The notes under the pieces: model-generated
The model's input: only the letters and a program-made list of their open reading frames with translations
Told to the model about the DNA's origin: nothing
The model's database searches: none
Position numbers and translations under genes: made by a program
In this document: one piece after another, positions 25,001 through 33,746 of the stretch
Layout: the number at the start of each line of letters is the position of its first letter
Position numbering within the stretch: position 1 is the first letter of the stretch
NCBI GenBank assembly: GCA_017429205.1
Contig: JAFRPH010000001.1
Span: 1 to 33,746, forward strand
Origin: Bacteroidales bacterium
GTDB taxonomy: Bacteria; Bacteroidota; Bacteroidia; Bacteroidales; UBA932
Length of the DNA: 33,746 bases
Direction: 5' to 3'

Positions 25001-27409
25001 GGCATCCCGCTCGGAAGCCTTGCCGACGAGGGAATAGAGGCCGTCGGGCAGGCTCTTGAGGTCGAGTTCGACGACCTCGCCGGACGCGGCCTTCCCGGAA
25101 CGGACGACCGTGCTGTCCTCGGCAAAGAGCTCATACTGGACCGGAACGTCGATCTTGTTCCCGTCGCTGTTGTCCACCTCCATCAGCACGCGGGCCACCT
25201 CGCCGGTGGCGATGTACTTGGACGCGGACGGACGCCAGCGACGGCCGATGTACCGGCCGCCCGGCTCGTCCTTCTCCTCGATCGTCACGAACTCGCCCTC
25301 GGCGCCGTTCTGCATCGTCAGGGACACGGAAATGTCGTCGCTGACGTACACGCCCGTGCCGAATTCCTGCATCTCGCCGGTGGCGTCGGTGACGGTGACC
25401 TCGGCGTTGTACCAGCCGGTTTCCTTCGCCGGGAAAGCGAAAGAGAACGTACCGTCGGAAGCGGGCTGGACGTTCGTCTCCAGGACGACGTTGCCCCAGC
25501 GCTCCACCTTCACGGCCAGGTCGGCGCCGGTCAGGCTGTGGCCGGAGAAGCTCTTGACCTTGCCGCCGATCACGACCTCGTCGCCCTTCAGGTACAGCTT
25601 GTCGTTCTTGTCGAAGGAGAGGGTGAAGGTCGGGAGGACGAACTCGTCCACGCGGAAGGAGTCGCCCTCGAGGTACTGCTTGCCGGATTTCACCTGCAGC
25701 TGGAAATAGCCGTTGCGCTCGCCCTTGGGCAGGGTGAAGGAACCGGACACGGAGCCGAACTCGTTGGTTTTCAGCTTCAAGCGGTCGATTTCCTTGTCCT
25801 CGCTGTTGAGGAGGATCACTTCGACAGCCTTGTCCGGGACGACGGAGACGCGGTCCACGAGGTTCCCCTTGTACACCACGGCCTTGAACTGCAGGACATC
25901 GCCGGGAATGTAGGCGCCGCGGTCCTTGTAGATATGGCAGTAGGTGTAGTCCTTCCGGTCTTCGCTGTCGTCATAGTAATAGTAGGCGTGCGCGCCCACC
26001 TTCCGGCTGGCCCGGAGATTCGTCCCGGAACCGGTCTCGGCCGTCAAGTAATAATACGTCTCCTTGTGGCCGTCGATGGTCTCCTGGAACTTCTTGGGGA
26101 GCACCGTAAAGCCGTCCAGCCGGACTTGCTCGGAAGCGACTTCCTTGTCCCCCTTCCAAAGGGTGAGCTTCGCCTTGTCGAGCGGCTTGCCGGAAATGTA
26201 GTCGGTCACGTACGCGGCGAAGCCGGCCGCTTCGCGGCGGACCGCCAGCGACAGGGTGTGCTGATTATAGTAGGCGATGCCGCTGAGTTTCCCGTTCACG
26301 GCTTCCAGCGAATAGGCGCCGTCGCCGAGGACCGGGAGCGCCACCCGTACGGTGTCATAGACATAGAAACTGCGCGCGGAATTCGCGAGGTTCCAGGTTT
26401 TGACCGTCTTGTCGCCTTCCCGGAGGGTGAGCGTGGCCTTGTCCAAGTTGCGGAACGTGACGCACACGTTCTTGTCCTCCAGACGGACGCCGACGCCCTT
26501 GCCGGTGAGCGTTTCGGTCAGGTTCTTGACGGCGGTGCAGCCGGCGACGATCTTGGCGTCGTCCCCCTTGAGGGCCTTGCGCGCCTTCTCGTAGGCCAGG
26601 CAGTCGGCATACAGGGCCTGGTAGGCGGCCGATCCGGCCTTTTGTTCGTTCAGCTCGCTGAACTTGATCCGGAGCAGTTCCTGACGCGGCCAGAAAGCGA
26701 CGGACTGACCGGCATACTTCTTCGCGACGGCCTCCAGCGCTTCCTTCTTGGCGGGGCCATACTTGCGGTTCGCGACATAATAGGCCAAGTAGCCTTCGCC
26801 GGGATGCTTCCCCTCCACCTCGCCCTGCAAGGCCTGGTAAATCTCGTCCTTTTCCAGATTGTCATAGCGGCGGGCGCCGATCAGGTGCCACAACACATAC
26901 TCGTAGTCCGACGCGACGAAATCCTTCATCGCTCCGCCCATCAGGCCGCCGATGCCGCGCCACAGCGCGGTGTTGTGCCCTTTGCGGAACGCCTCCGACC
27001 GGTCGCGGACGAAAGCCCAGCGGGCGTCGGAGGAGGACCCGGCCTGGTCGCTCATCCAAAGATAGGTGACCATCGGCTCGTCGAAGTCCTTCACTTCCTT
27101 CTCCAGGTTCTTCCGGAGCTCGTCCCGCTTCTTCCAGTCGCGGCGCTGCACCGACTCCACGTACTTGACGGCGGCGTCATAGAAGTCCGCGGCGAGGCGC
27201 TGTTTGACGGCCTCGGTCTTGATCTTCGTGAGGATTTCCGCCTCCTTCTGGGGGCGGTCGGCCTTGGAGGCCTCTTCATACTGTTTCCACAGGGCGGTCA
27301 GCACGTGGCCGTCCTTGTCGGGCGCGGGGTTGGCGTTCATAAGCGGGGCAATCAGGAAAAGGGCGGCGGCCGCGAGGGCCGCCCGGACATATCGGAACAT
27401 AATCAACAA
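22097..27409 (-). CDS. Second alpha-2-macroglobulin family protein, no thioester
   Basis: 1770 residues. The start is 27409 or the next Met at 27400; either gives a signal peptide ending near PLMNANPA, with no lipobox, so a soluble periplasmic or secreted protein. The body shows macroglobulin features: repeated MG beta domains with a TYYY-rich DRGAYIPGDVLQFKAVVYKGN segment (MG2-like, near residue 500), an alanine- and acid-rich linker around 1000-1070 (possible bait region), AAGNLSFTFNTSDKLSTYYVALYAHDKG near 1090, and an alpha-helical thioester-domain region with NNDGGFGWFEG. No CxEQ motif occurs anywhere, so it cannot form the thioester. This resembles the second bacterial macroglobulin type (YfaS/MagD-like). 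A REP-like repeat is inserted in frame near residues 1305-1325. It lies between folC and the sialidase-like gene. Confidence 0.88.
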   Translation of the reverse strand: MLIMFRYVRAALAAAALFLIAPLMNANPAPDKDGHVLTALWKQYEEASKADRPQKEAEILTKIKTEAVKQRLAADFYDAAVKYVESVQRRDWKKRDELRKNLEKEVKDFDEPMVTYLWMSDQAGSSSDARWAFVRDRSEAFRKGHNTALWRGIGGLMGGAMKDFVASDYEYVLWHLIGARRYDNLEKDEIYQALQGEVEGKHPGEGYLAYYVANRKYGPAKKEALEAVAKKYAGQSVAFWPRQELLRIKFSELNEQKAGSAAYQALYADCLAYEKARKALKGDDAKIVAGCTAVKNLTETLTGKGVGVRLEDKNVCVTFRNLDKATLTLREGDKTVKTWNLANSARSFYVYDTVRVALPVLGDGAYSLEAVNGKLSGIAYYNQHTLSLAVRREAAGFAAYVTDYISGKPLDKAKLTLWKGDKEVASEQVRLDGFTVLPKKFQETIDGHKETYYYLTAETGSGTNLRASRKVGAHAYYYYDDSEDRKDYTYCHIYKDRGAYIPGDVLQFKAVVYKGNLVDRVSVVPDKAVEVILLNSEDKEIDRLKLKTNEFGSVSGSFTLPKGERNGYFQLQVKSGKQYLEGDSFRVDEFVLPTFTLSFDKNDKLYLKGDEVVIGGKVKSFSGHSLTGADLAVKVERWGNVVLETNVQPASDGTFSFAFPAKETGWYNAEVTVTDATGEMQEFGTGVYVSDDISVSLTMQNGAEGEFVTIEEKDEPGGRYIGRRWRPSASKYIATGEVARVLMEVDNSDGNKIDVPVQYELFAEDSTVVRSGKAASGEVVELDLKSLPDGLYSLVGKASERDAKDESKCWILKVDPKGKVLDAPVRRLFLTGPEDVPMGEKIRLTMGTADGAEYAIVTLFGKARKVLETRKVVLKGVRAKEGSLTTLEFDYKPEYPDAVRLQVFYFKRGEAITFDKEYSRTRTRLALPLKFESFTDKAFPGTSYTFTLKTDPGVEALAAVYDKSIDAIAGNHWPVVTLREFSVPYVSIESVCGGVSGDNPYDDELALEESVVAYGAAPMMKATRSAANGAMADRMVLAETSMAAKESVDAAFEEAAPEAGEPEVTVRSKFENALTFQPHLVSDAAGNLSFTFNTSDKLSTYYVALYAHDKGMRNTFLREEMVVSVPVKVAVVEPQFLYVGDTYEVAASVSSNTDKPVSGWLYLYTYPSKEYEGVEPMGVQRVAVTVPAGGTESHRFPVRVPAVETLGFKVVFAADEFSDAVLLPVEVKKPVQTLTEAHSAVLRAGMSRETLLAELRARFVNVPASEAALTETTLLDLVRAAIPAKVEPEGKDVLSLSEAWYVRLLTSAIPGSDSSVIPGSTGNLAEGAGELLEKVLACRNNDGGFGWFEGMESSPIITAVLLQRFAKLRDHGFEVPDLTTSVKFLDTRHFATELPYWRGYLSDAQYLFVRSLYPTVPFEVKPATKEGKKRFEEFQKYVKGYLVPSAKDGRGLQGQIMAKARRVQTQLNLSASSEGIALAKAWGVKVAAKSRMESSLKADIASLKEYAVEHRDGGWYYPNAVMPWRGLLETEADAHALLCGLMNPYAPEISDGIRLWLMLQKETQKWDESPAFVDAITAILDGSDAVLATSILSYSATYDKPFADINAAGNGFTIARKFFREKTVEKVYDDRSGENDQVTVREEIAPGTPVAVGDKIIAEYHIWNQENRSFVKVDAFREAALRPVQQLSGHTGWGWFSLRRLTFTPQGYRNVKADRTEYYFDSFPEENTTLTEEFFVTQAGTFTAPVLTVESLYAPHYRANDAFHGVLAVE
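23441..23496. repeat. Palindromic repeat inserted in frame in the second macroglobulin gene
   Basis: ATTCCCGGTCGAGCCGGGAAT (23441-23461) is the near-identical twin of the junction repeat at 20881-20901. A second, degenerate half (GAGCCGGGAATGGCGGAAGT) follows 24 bases on at 23475. The encoded stretch on the minus strand is AIPGSDSSVIPGSTGNL, a tell-tale peptide made by such repeats in many unrelated genes. The 24-base period keeps the frame open. Confidence 0.75.
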
Positions 27410-27446
27410 TTTTCTACCGGCAGGATATCTTCAACATCCATACCAA

Positions 27447-28814
27447 TCAGCGGAACAGGGGCAGGGCCTCGGCGACGACGAAGGCGGAGCCGCCGATGAA
27501 CACCAGCGGCGGAACGGGCTTCGAGGCCGATGCGGAGCGGTTCGTCTGCTGGGACAGCGTCTGGGCCAGCTGCAGGGCCATTTGGACGGCCTGGCGGACG
27601 GAGTCGGCCGTGTAGGCGCGGCGCGGCGCGCCCGCCGGAGCGGCCGGCGCGGCCGTGAAGCGCTTCAGGATCTCCGCGGCGGGCAGGGCCCGGGCGGTCT
27701 GGGGAGCGGTGAAGATATAGGTCGCGTCCACAGGCATCAACGGGAGGATGGAATCCAGGTCCTTGTCCGCCATGATGCCGTACACGATGATCAGCGAACT
27801 GCAGCGGCCTTCCTCCACATAGCGGCGGAGCTGGGCGAAATTGTATTGCAGCGCCTGGGGGTTGTGGCCGATGTCGCAGATGACGAACGGGAGCTCGGAA
27901 AGCCGCTCCCAGCGGCCGCGGAAGCCAGTCCGGCGGGCGGCGCCGGCGATGCCGGCCAGCGCGCCCTCCGTGTCAGCCAGGGCCTTGAAGCCGGGCACTT
28001 GCTTGAGGATGTCGACGGCGGCGAGCACGGTGCGGAGGTTCTTTTCCTGGACATCGGCCTGCAGGTCCATCTTCTTGAGGATGTCCTGCCGGCGGTGCCA
28101 CAGGGACGGGCGGATCTTGTCCGCATAAGTGAGCGGACACAGCATCCAGGCCTTGTCGTCGAAGACGGGGTCGGTCTCGGGATTGCTCTCGCCCACGAGG
28201 GCGGGGACGCCGGGCTTGAAAATGCCCGCCTTCTCCCCCGCGATGGCCTCCAGCGTATTCCCGAGGAGGGCGCAATGGTCCAGGCCGATGGTGGTGACGA
28301 GGGCCAGCTCCGGGGTGATGACGTTCGTAGAATCCAGCCGGCCGCCGAGGCCCGCCTCGATGACGGCGGCGTCCACGCCGGCGTCGGCGAACCACTTGAA
28401 CGCGAGGCCGGTGGTGATCTCGAAAAAGGACAGGCCCTTTTCGATGAAATAGGGCTCCCAGGTAGTCAGGAAGTCGAAAACGTACTCCTTGGGGATGAGC
28501 TCGAAGGTGTCGCCTGTGACGATCCGGGCGCGTTCCCGGAAGTCCACCAGGTGCGGGGACGTGTACAGGCCCGTGCGAAGGCCGACGCCGGCGAGGGCCG
28601 ACGCGAGGAGGCTCGCGACGGAGCCCTTGCCGTTGGTCCCGGCCACGTGGATGCTCTTGAACGCCCGCTCGGGATGCCCGAGCGCCTCGCAAAAGGCCTC
28701 CATCCCCGCCAGGCCCGGCTTGTAGGCCGTGGCGAAATCCGTCTTCTGCACCGAAGGGAACCGCTGGAAGATCTCCTCGAGCAGCGCCCCGTACCGAGAC
28801 TGCGAAAACTCCAT
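27447..28814 (-). CDS. folC: Bifunctional folylpolyglutamate synthase / dihydrofolate synthase
   Basis: 455 residues, a Mur-ligase-fold enzyme that adds glutamate to dihydropteroate and folates in the cytoplasm. The ATP P-loop GTNGKGS is at residues 59-65, followed by SPHLVDFRERARI at about 85-97, the EAGLGGRLDSTNVI block near 170, and a domain-3 DIGHNPQAL motif (residues about 315). All are typical of FolC. The central PLTYADKIRPSLWHRRQDILKK region is ordinary variation. It leads a leftward set with the second macroglobulin gene 37 bases downstream and the sialidase-like gene after that. A divergent promoter region (28815-28881) separates it from the AIR-synthase-like gene, with a TATTTTTG box facing folC. 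Length is slightly above the usual 420-440. Confidence 0.94.
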   Translation of the reverse strand: MEFSQSRYGALLEEIFQRFPSVQKTDFATAYKPGLAGMEAFCEALGHPERAFKSIHVAGTNGKGSVASLLASALAGVGLRTGLYTSPHLVDFRERARIVTGDTFELIPKEYVFDFLTTWEPYFIEKGLSFFEITTGLAFKWFADAGVDAAVIEAGLGGRLDSTNVITPELALVTTIGLDHCALLGNTLEAIAGEKAGIFKPGVPALVGESNPETDPVFDDKAWMLCPLTYADKIRPSLWHRRQDILKKMDLQADVQEKNLRTVLAAVDILKQVPGFKALADTEGALAGIAGAARRTGFRGRWERLSELPFVICDIGHNPQALQYNFAQLRRYVEEGRCSSLIIVYGIMADKDLDSILPLMPVDATYIFTAPQTARALPAAEILKRFTAAPAAPAGAPRRAYTADSVRQAVQMALQLAQTLSQQTNRSASASKPVPPLVFIGGSAFVVAEALPLFR

Positions 28815-28828
28815 AAAAACGCGCTTGT

Positions 28829-28859
28829 TTTGATTTCAACACAAAAATACCTATTTTTG
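28829..28859 (+). promoter_or_regulatory. Full Bacteroidota-type promoter before the AIR-synthase-like gene
   Basis: TTTG (28829-28832) and TATTTTTG (28852-28859) with a 19-base spacer match the -33 TTTG and -7 TAnnTTTG pattern. The start codon is 22 bases beyond. Confidence 0.72.
28842..28849 (-). promoter_or_regulatory. -7 promoter element facing folC
   Basis: TATTTTTG on the minus strand, 28 bases from the folC start, overlapping the divergent promoter spacer. The -33 region is poor: a TTTG lies only 14 bases upstream. Confidence 0.45.
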
Positions 28860-28881
28860 AGCACAAATAAAAACGCCCAGG

Positions 28882-30006
28882 ATGGCCGACAAAGCACCGA
28901 ACCTTTTCGACGCCTACATCATAGACGGGATTCCGCAGGCCCTGACGCCTGCCGGACTGCTGCAGGAATGCACGCTTCCGGGCGCGCTCCCCGCCCCGTC
29001 GCCGGCCGGCAGCGTCGCGGACGAGACCGTGGACATCTCCCCCACGCCCTTCGACTTCCGCGACGAGGACATCGACGCCTACGCCGATGCCGTCGCCGCC
29101 CTGCCCCGCCCCCCGTTCCCCCTGCCCTTCGCGGGCCAGGTCACGCGGGCGCGCATCGCCAAGGCCATGCTGGACGCCATCTGGATGGGCGGTCATTTCC
29201 GGCTCGGGGACCTTACCTTGAAGGGCGAATGGCGCTGGAACGACGGCACCATCGGCAACCAGGCCGCCTTCTACGCCTCCGTCGAGGCGGCGGCCGAATA
29301 CATCGACCACCTGGGCATCAAGCTCAGCGAGGTGAAGGTCGCGGGCGGCGCCTGCAACGTCTCCTTCAAGGCGACGACCACCGCCGAGGAAGAGGCCCCG
29401 GACGAAGAGGAAAGCATCATCCGCGAGCTGCCGTTCCGCACGGCGAACCCGCGCATCTCCCGGCGCCGCCGCTGTCCGGCGACCATCCAGCCGGAAGCCT
29501 CCGACTGGCTAATCTACGTCCCCCTGGACACCTGCGACTACCGCCTGGGCGGGTCCCTGCTCGCCGCCGCGACGGGCGAGAAGCGGAGCACCGCGCCCGA
29601 GGTGGGCGACGCCGATTATTTCATCGACGGATACGAAGTCATCCGGGAGCTGGTGGAGGACGGCATCGTCCGCGCCGGCGCCACCGTCCTCGAAGGCGGA
29701 CTGATGAACGCCCTCCGGAGCATGGCCGCCGTAAACGGGGCCGACGTCTCCGTCGGCGACGTCTGCCGCGCCTACGGCGACGAACTCCGCGTCCGCGTCC
29801 TCTTCGGCGAGATCCCGGGTGTCATCCTGCAGATCGCCGACATCGACTACGACTACGTGGACGCCGAATTCCTGCTCCAGGACATCGCCTACTTCCCGCT
29901 CGGACACCCGGCCGTCGGCACGCCCGGCGTCTCCGTCCTGTCGGGCGGCAGCGGCATCACCGGCATCCTGGAGTCCCTGATGAACTCCCTGGAGGGAGAA
30001 GACTGA
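28882..30006 (+). CDS. AIR-synthase-superfamily-like protein of unknown function
   Basis: 374 residues, no signal peptide. I do not recognise a characterised enzyme. The C-terminal half resembles the AIRS C-terminal domain of PurL/PurM/HypE/ThiL: DYRLGGSLLAAATG (about residues 217-230, like the YxLGGS step in PurL), a GATVLEGGLMNALRSM block (about 270-287, in the place of DISDGGLAVALAEM) and RVLFGEIPGVILQIADID (about 305-322, like FGESPGRFVVSV). The aspartates expected in the ISDGG loop are replaced, so normal ATP/phosphate handling may be lost. The N-terminal part (IGNQAAFYASVEAAAEYIDHLG, about 120-141) could be the first AIRS lobe; an acidic/basic linker follows. It has a clear promoter and lies 13 bases ahead of the PhoH gene, suggesting co-expression. 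Confidence 0.6.
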   Translation: MADKAPNLFDAYIIDGIPQALTPAGLLQECTLPGALPAPSPAGSVADETVDISPTPFDFRDEDIDAYADAVAALPRPPFPLPFAGQVTRARIAKAMLDAIWMGGHFRLGDLTLKGEWRWNDGTIGNQAAFYASVEAAAEYIDHLGIKLSEVKVAGGACNVSFKATTTAEEEAPDEEESIIRELPFRTANPRISRRRRCPATIQPEASDWLIYVPLDTCDYRLGGSLLAAATGEKRSTAPEVGDADYFIDGYEVIRELVEDGIVRAGATVLEGGLMNALRSMAAVNGADVSVGDVCRAYGDELRVRVLFGEIPGVILQIADIDYDYVDAEFLLQDIAYFPLGHPAVGTPGVSVLSGGSGITGILESLMNSLEGED

Positions 30007-30019
30007 CAACACCGAAACC

Positions 30020-31345
30020 ATGGCCAAGATATTTGTCCTCGACACCAACATCATCCTGCACGACCACCAGGCGATCAAGCGGTTCCAGGAGAACGACCTC
30101 GTGATCCCCATCGCCGTGATCGAGGAACTGGACAAGTTCAAGAAGGGCAACGACGCCCTCTCGTTCAACGCCCGCGCCTTCATGCGGGACATCAACAAGC
30201 TCACCGACAAGCGGGAGTTCGGCCCCGAGGGCATCTCCCTCGGCAAGCGGCTCGGAAACATCAAGATCGAGCCCAACCACCCCTTCACCCCCGAGTTCGC
30301 CGACCTGTTCAAGGACGACACCCAGGACCACCGGATCCTGTCCACGGCCCTGTGGGTGCGGGCGCAGAACCCCGGCCGGTTCGTCGCCCTGGTGACCAAG
30401 GACATCAACCTGCGCCTGAAGGCGAAGGCCGTCGGGATGCCCGCGCAGGACTACCAGGCCGGCCGCGTGGACGACGAGCACCTGTACGACCTCGAGCGCG
30501 AGGTGATGTACGTGGACGCCGACCCGCAGGTCATCCAGCAGCTCGCCTACGGGCAGGACAACAGCATCGACTGGAAGGAGGTCTCCCAGAAAGAGCCCAA
30601 GCCCAACCAGCTGTACAAGTTCGACCTGGGCGGGACCACGGTTTGCGCCCGCTACGACGACAAGCGGAACAAGATCGTCCTCGTGCGGACGAAGGAGGCC
30701 TACGGCATCCGCCCCCGCAACGACGAGCAGCGCTTCGCCCTGGACGCCTGCCTGAATCCCGCCATTCCGCTCGTGTCCCTGACCGGCGGCGCCGGCACGG
30801 GCAAGACGCTCATCGCCCTGGCCGCCGCGCTGGAGCAGGAGAAGGACTTCGACCAGATCATCCTCAGCCGTCCGACCGTGGTGCTCGGCGGCCAGGACAT
30901 CGGCTTCCTGCCGGGCGACCAGCGGAGCAAGATGAGCCCGTACGTGCAGCCGCTGATGGACAACCTCGACGTCATCAAGCGCTGCTTCAAGCCGGGCTCC
31001 AAGCAGGCCCTCAAGATCGAGGCGATGCTCAAGGAGGAGAAGCTCCTCATCTCTCCCCTCGCCTACATCCGCGGCCGCTCCCTCGGCAAGGTGTATTTCA
31101 TCGTGGACGAGGCGCAGAACCTCACCCCGCACGAGGTCAAGACGATCATCACCCGCGCCGGCGAAGGCACGAAGATGGTCTTCACGGGCGACATTTTCCA
31201 GATCGACCAGCCCTACCTGGACCAGTGGTCCAACGGCCTGACGCACCTCGGGGAGAAGATGAACGGACAGCCGCTGTTCCAGCACATCTTCCTTCGGAAG
31301 GGCGAACGGTCTGAGCTCTCCGACATCGCCGCCAAGCTTTTGTAA
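30020..31345 (+). CDS. PIN-PhoH family ATPase / predicted ribonuclease
   Basis: 441 residues, the PhoH2-type fusion length. N-terminal PIN domain (about 1-150) carries the acidic set of a metal-dependent RNase: D8 in FVLDTNI, E in VIEELDKFK, D in DTQDHRIL and D in VTKDINLR. The PhoH ATPase domain (about 230-435) has Walker A GGAGTGKT at about residues 256-263 and Walker B FIVDEAQN at about 360-367, with a final FLRKGERSELSDIAAKLL. In characterised PhoH2 proteins the PIN RNase is coupled to 5'-3' RNA-unwinding activity, sometimes with a VapB-type antitoxin; no antitoxin gene is visible here. It follows the AIR-synthase-like gene by 13 bases. Cytoplasmic. Confidence 0.93.
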   Translation: MAKIFVLDTNIILHDHQAIKRFQENDLVIPIAVIEELDKFKKGNDALSFNARAFMRDINKLTDKREFGPEGISLGKRLGNIKIEPNHPFTPEFADLFKDDTQDHRILSTALWVRAQNPGRFVALVTKDINLRLKAKAVGMPAQDYQAGRVDDEHLYDLEREVMYVDADPQVIQQLAYGQDNSIDWKEVSQKEPKPNQLYKFDLGGTTVCARYDDKRNKIVLVRTKEAYGIRPRNDEQRFALDACLNPAIPLVSLTGGAGTGKTLIALAAALEQEKDFDQIILSRPTVVLGGQDIGFLPGDQRSKMSPYVQPLMDNLDVIKRCFKPGSKQALKIEAMLKEEKLLISPLAYIRGRSLGKVYFIVDEAQNLTPHEVKTIITRAGEGTKMVFTGDIFQIDQPYLDQWSNGLTHLGEKMNGQPLFQHIFLRKGERSELSDIAAKLL

Positions 31346-31455
31346 GGCTTCCCTCCCAGTTTTTTTAGCATTTCTGCGGATTTTTTCTTAAATTCGCAGG
31401 TTAAATTAATGTTTAGCGTTTTCAAGAAAGAAAATCAACTAAAATATAAGCAACC
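31346..31455 (+). other. Leader region between the PhoH gene and ppdK
   Basis: A 110-base AT-rich stretch between co-oriented genes. It holds a T7 run at 31361-31367 and AT-rich sequence but no perfect TAnnTTTG box (TAAATTCG at 31389-31396 is one mismatch away) and no convincing hairpin. It probably holds the ppdK promoter. Confidence 0.4.

Positions 31456-33746
<2,291 letters not shown>

Noticed and set aside
23828..27499. A 1223-residue plus-strand frame opposite the second macroglobulin gene
   Set aside because: Antisense shadow with the same low-complexity composition; the opposite strand has clear macroglobulin features and a signal peptide.
27204..30104. A 966-residue plus-strand frame spanning the folC region and the AIR-synthase-like gene
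   Set aside because: It crosses an evident divergent promoter region, and both strands' real genes explain the sequence; composition is shadow-like.
31326..31367. Possible terminator after the PhoH gene (AAGCTTTTGTAAGGCTT followed by a T run)
   Set aside because: The stem pairs poorly and the T run lies well beyond it; not a convincing intrinsic terminator.

Overview
The window looks like a chromosomal segment from a high-GC member of the Bacteroidota, most likely order Bacteroidales. The signs are TAnnTTTG-type promoter elements in front of several genes, almost no Shine-Dalgarno sequences, secreted lipoproteins with Bacteroidota-style signal peptides, and a cysteate synthase / alpha-oxoamine synthase / SDR cluster of the kind that makes sulfonolipids in Alistipes and relatives. 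An Alistipes-like (Rikenellaceae) or neighbouring Bacteroidales lineage is my inference; no rRNA or other marker is present to settle it. There are no phages, IS elements, CRISPR arrays, tRNAs or rRNAs, and no gene-free stretch longer than about 160 bases.

Layout. 1-3.3 kb is a protein-quality block: the tail of an Hsp20 small heat-shock protein, a secreted metallo-beta-lactamase-fold protein, and groES-groEL read leftward. 3.4-5.6 kb holds a rightward pair, a DUF3737 beta-helix protein and a PatB/MalY-type C-S lyase. 5.7-7.1 kb is a leftward Omp85-superfamily-like outer-membrane barrel. 7.2-13.3 kb is a tightly packed leftward operon: two-domain VOC protein, cysteate/serine acyltransferase (alpha-oxoamine synthase), SDR ketoreductase, cysteate synthase, YeiH-family anion exporter and a small membrane protein. 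Three of its enzymes form a plausible route from phosphoserine plus sulfite to capnine, the sulfonolipid base.

13.4-20.9 kb is a rightward pair, a thioester-containing alpha-2-macroglobulin lipoprotein translationally coupled to penicillin-binding protein 1C. It converges on a leftward three-gene set (28.8-20.9 kb): folC, a second alpha-2-macroglobulin without a thioester, and a BNR/sialidase-like lipoprotein. From 28.9 kb rightward come an AIR-synthase-like protein of unknown function, a PIN-PhoH ATPase, and pyruvate phosphate dikinase, which runs off the end.

The most noteworthy signals are the sulfonolipid operon with its unexplained VOC, YeiH and small-membrane-protein members, and a set of short palindromic repeats scattered through the window. 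The repeats lie between groES and groEL, between the DUF3737 gene and patB, at the convergent pbpC/sialidase junction where they form the end of the reading frame, and in frame inside the second macroglobulin gene.
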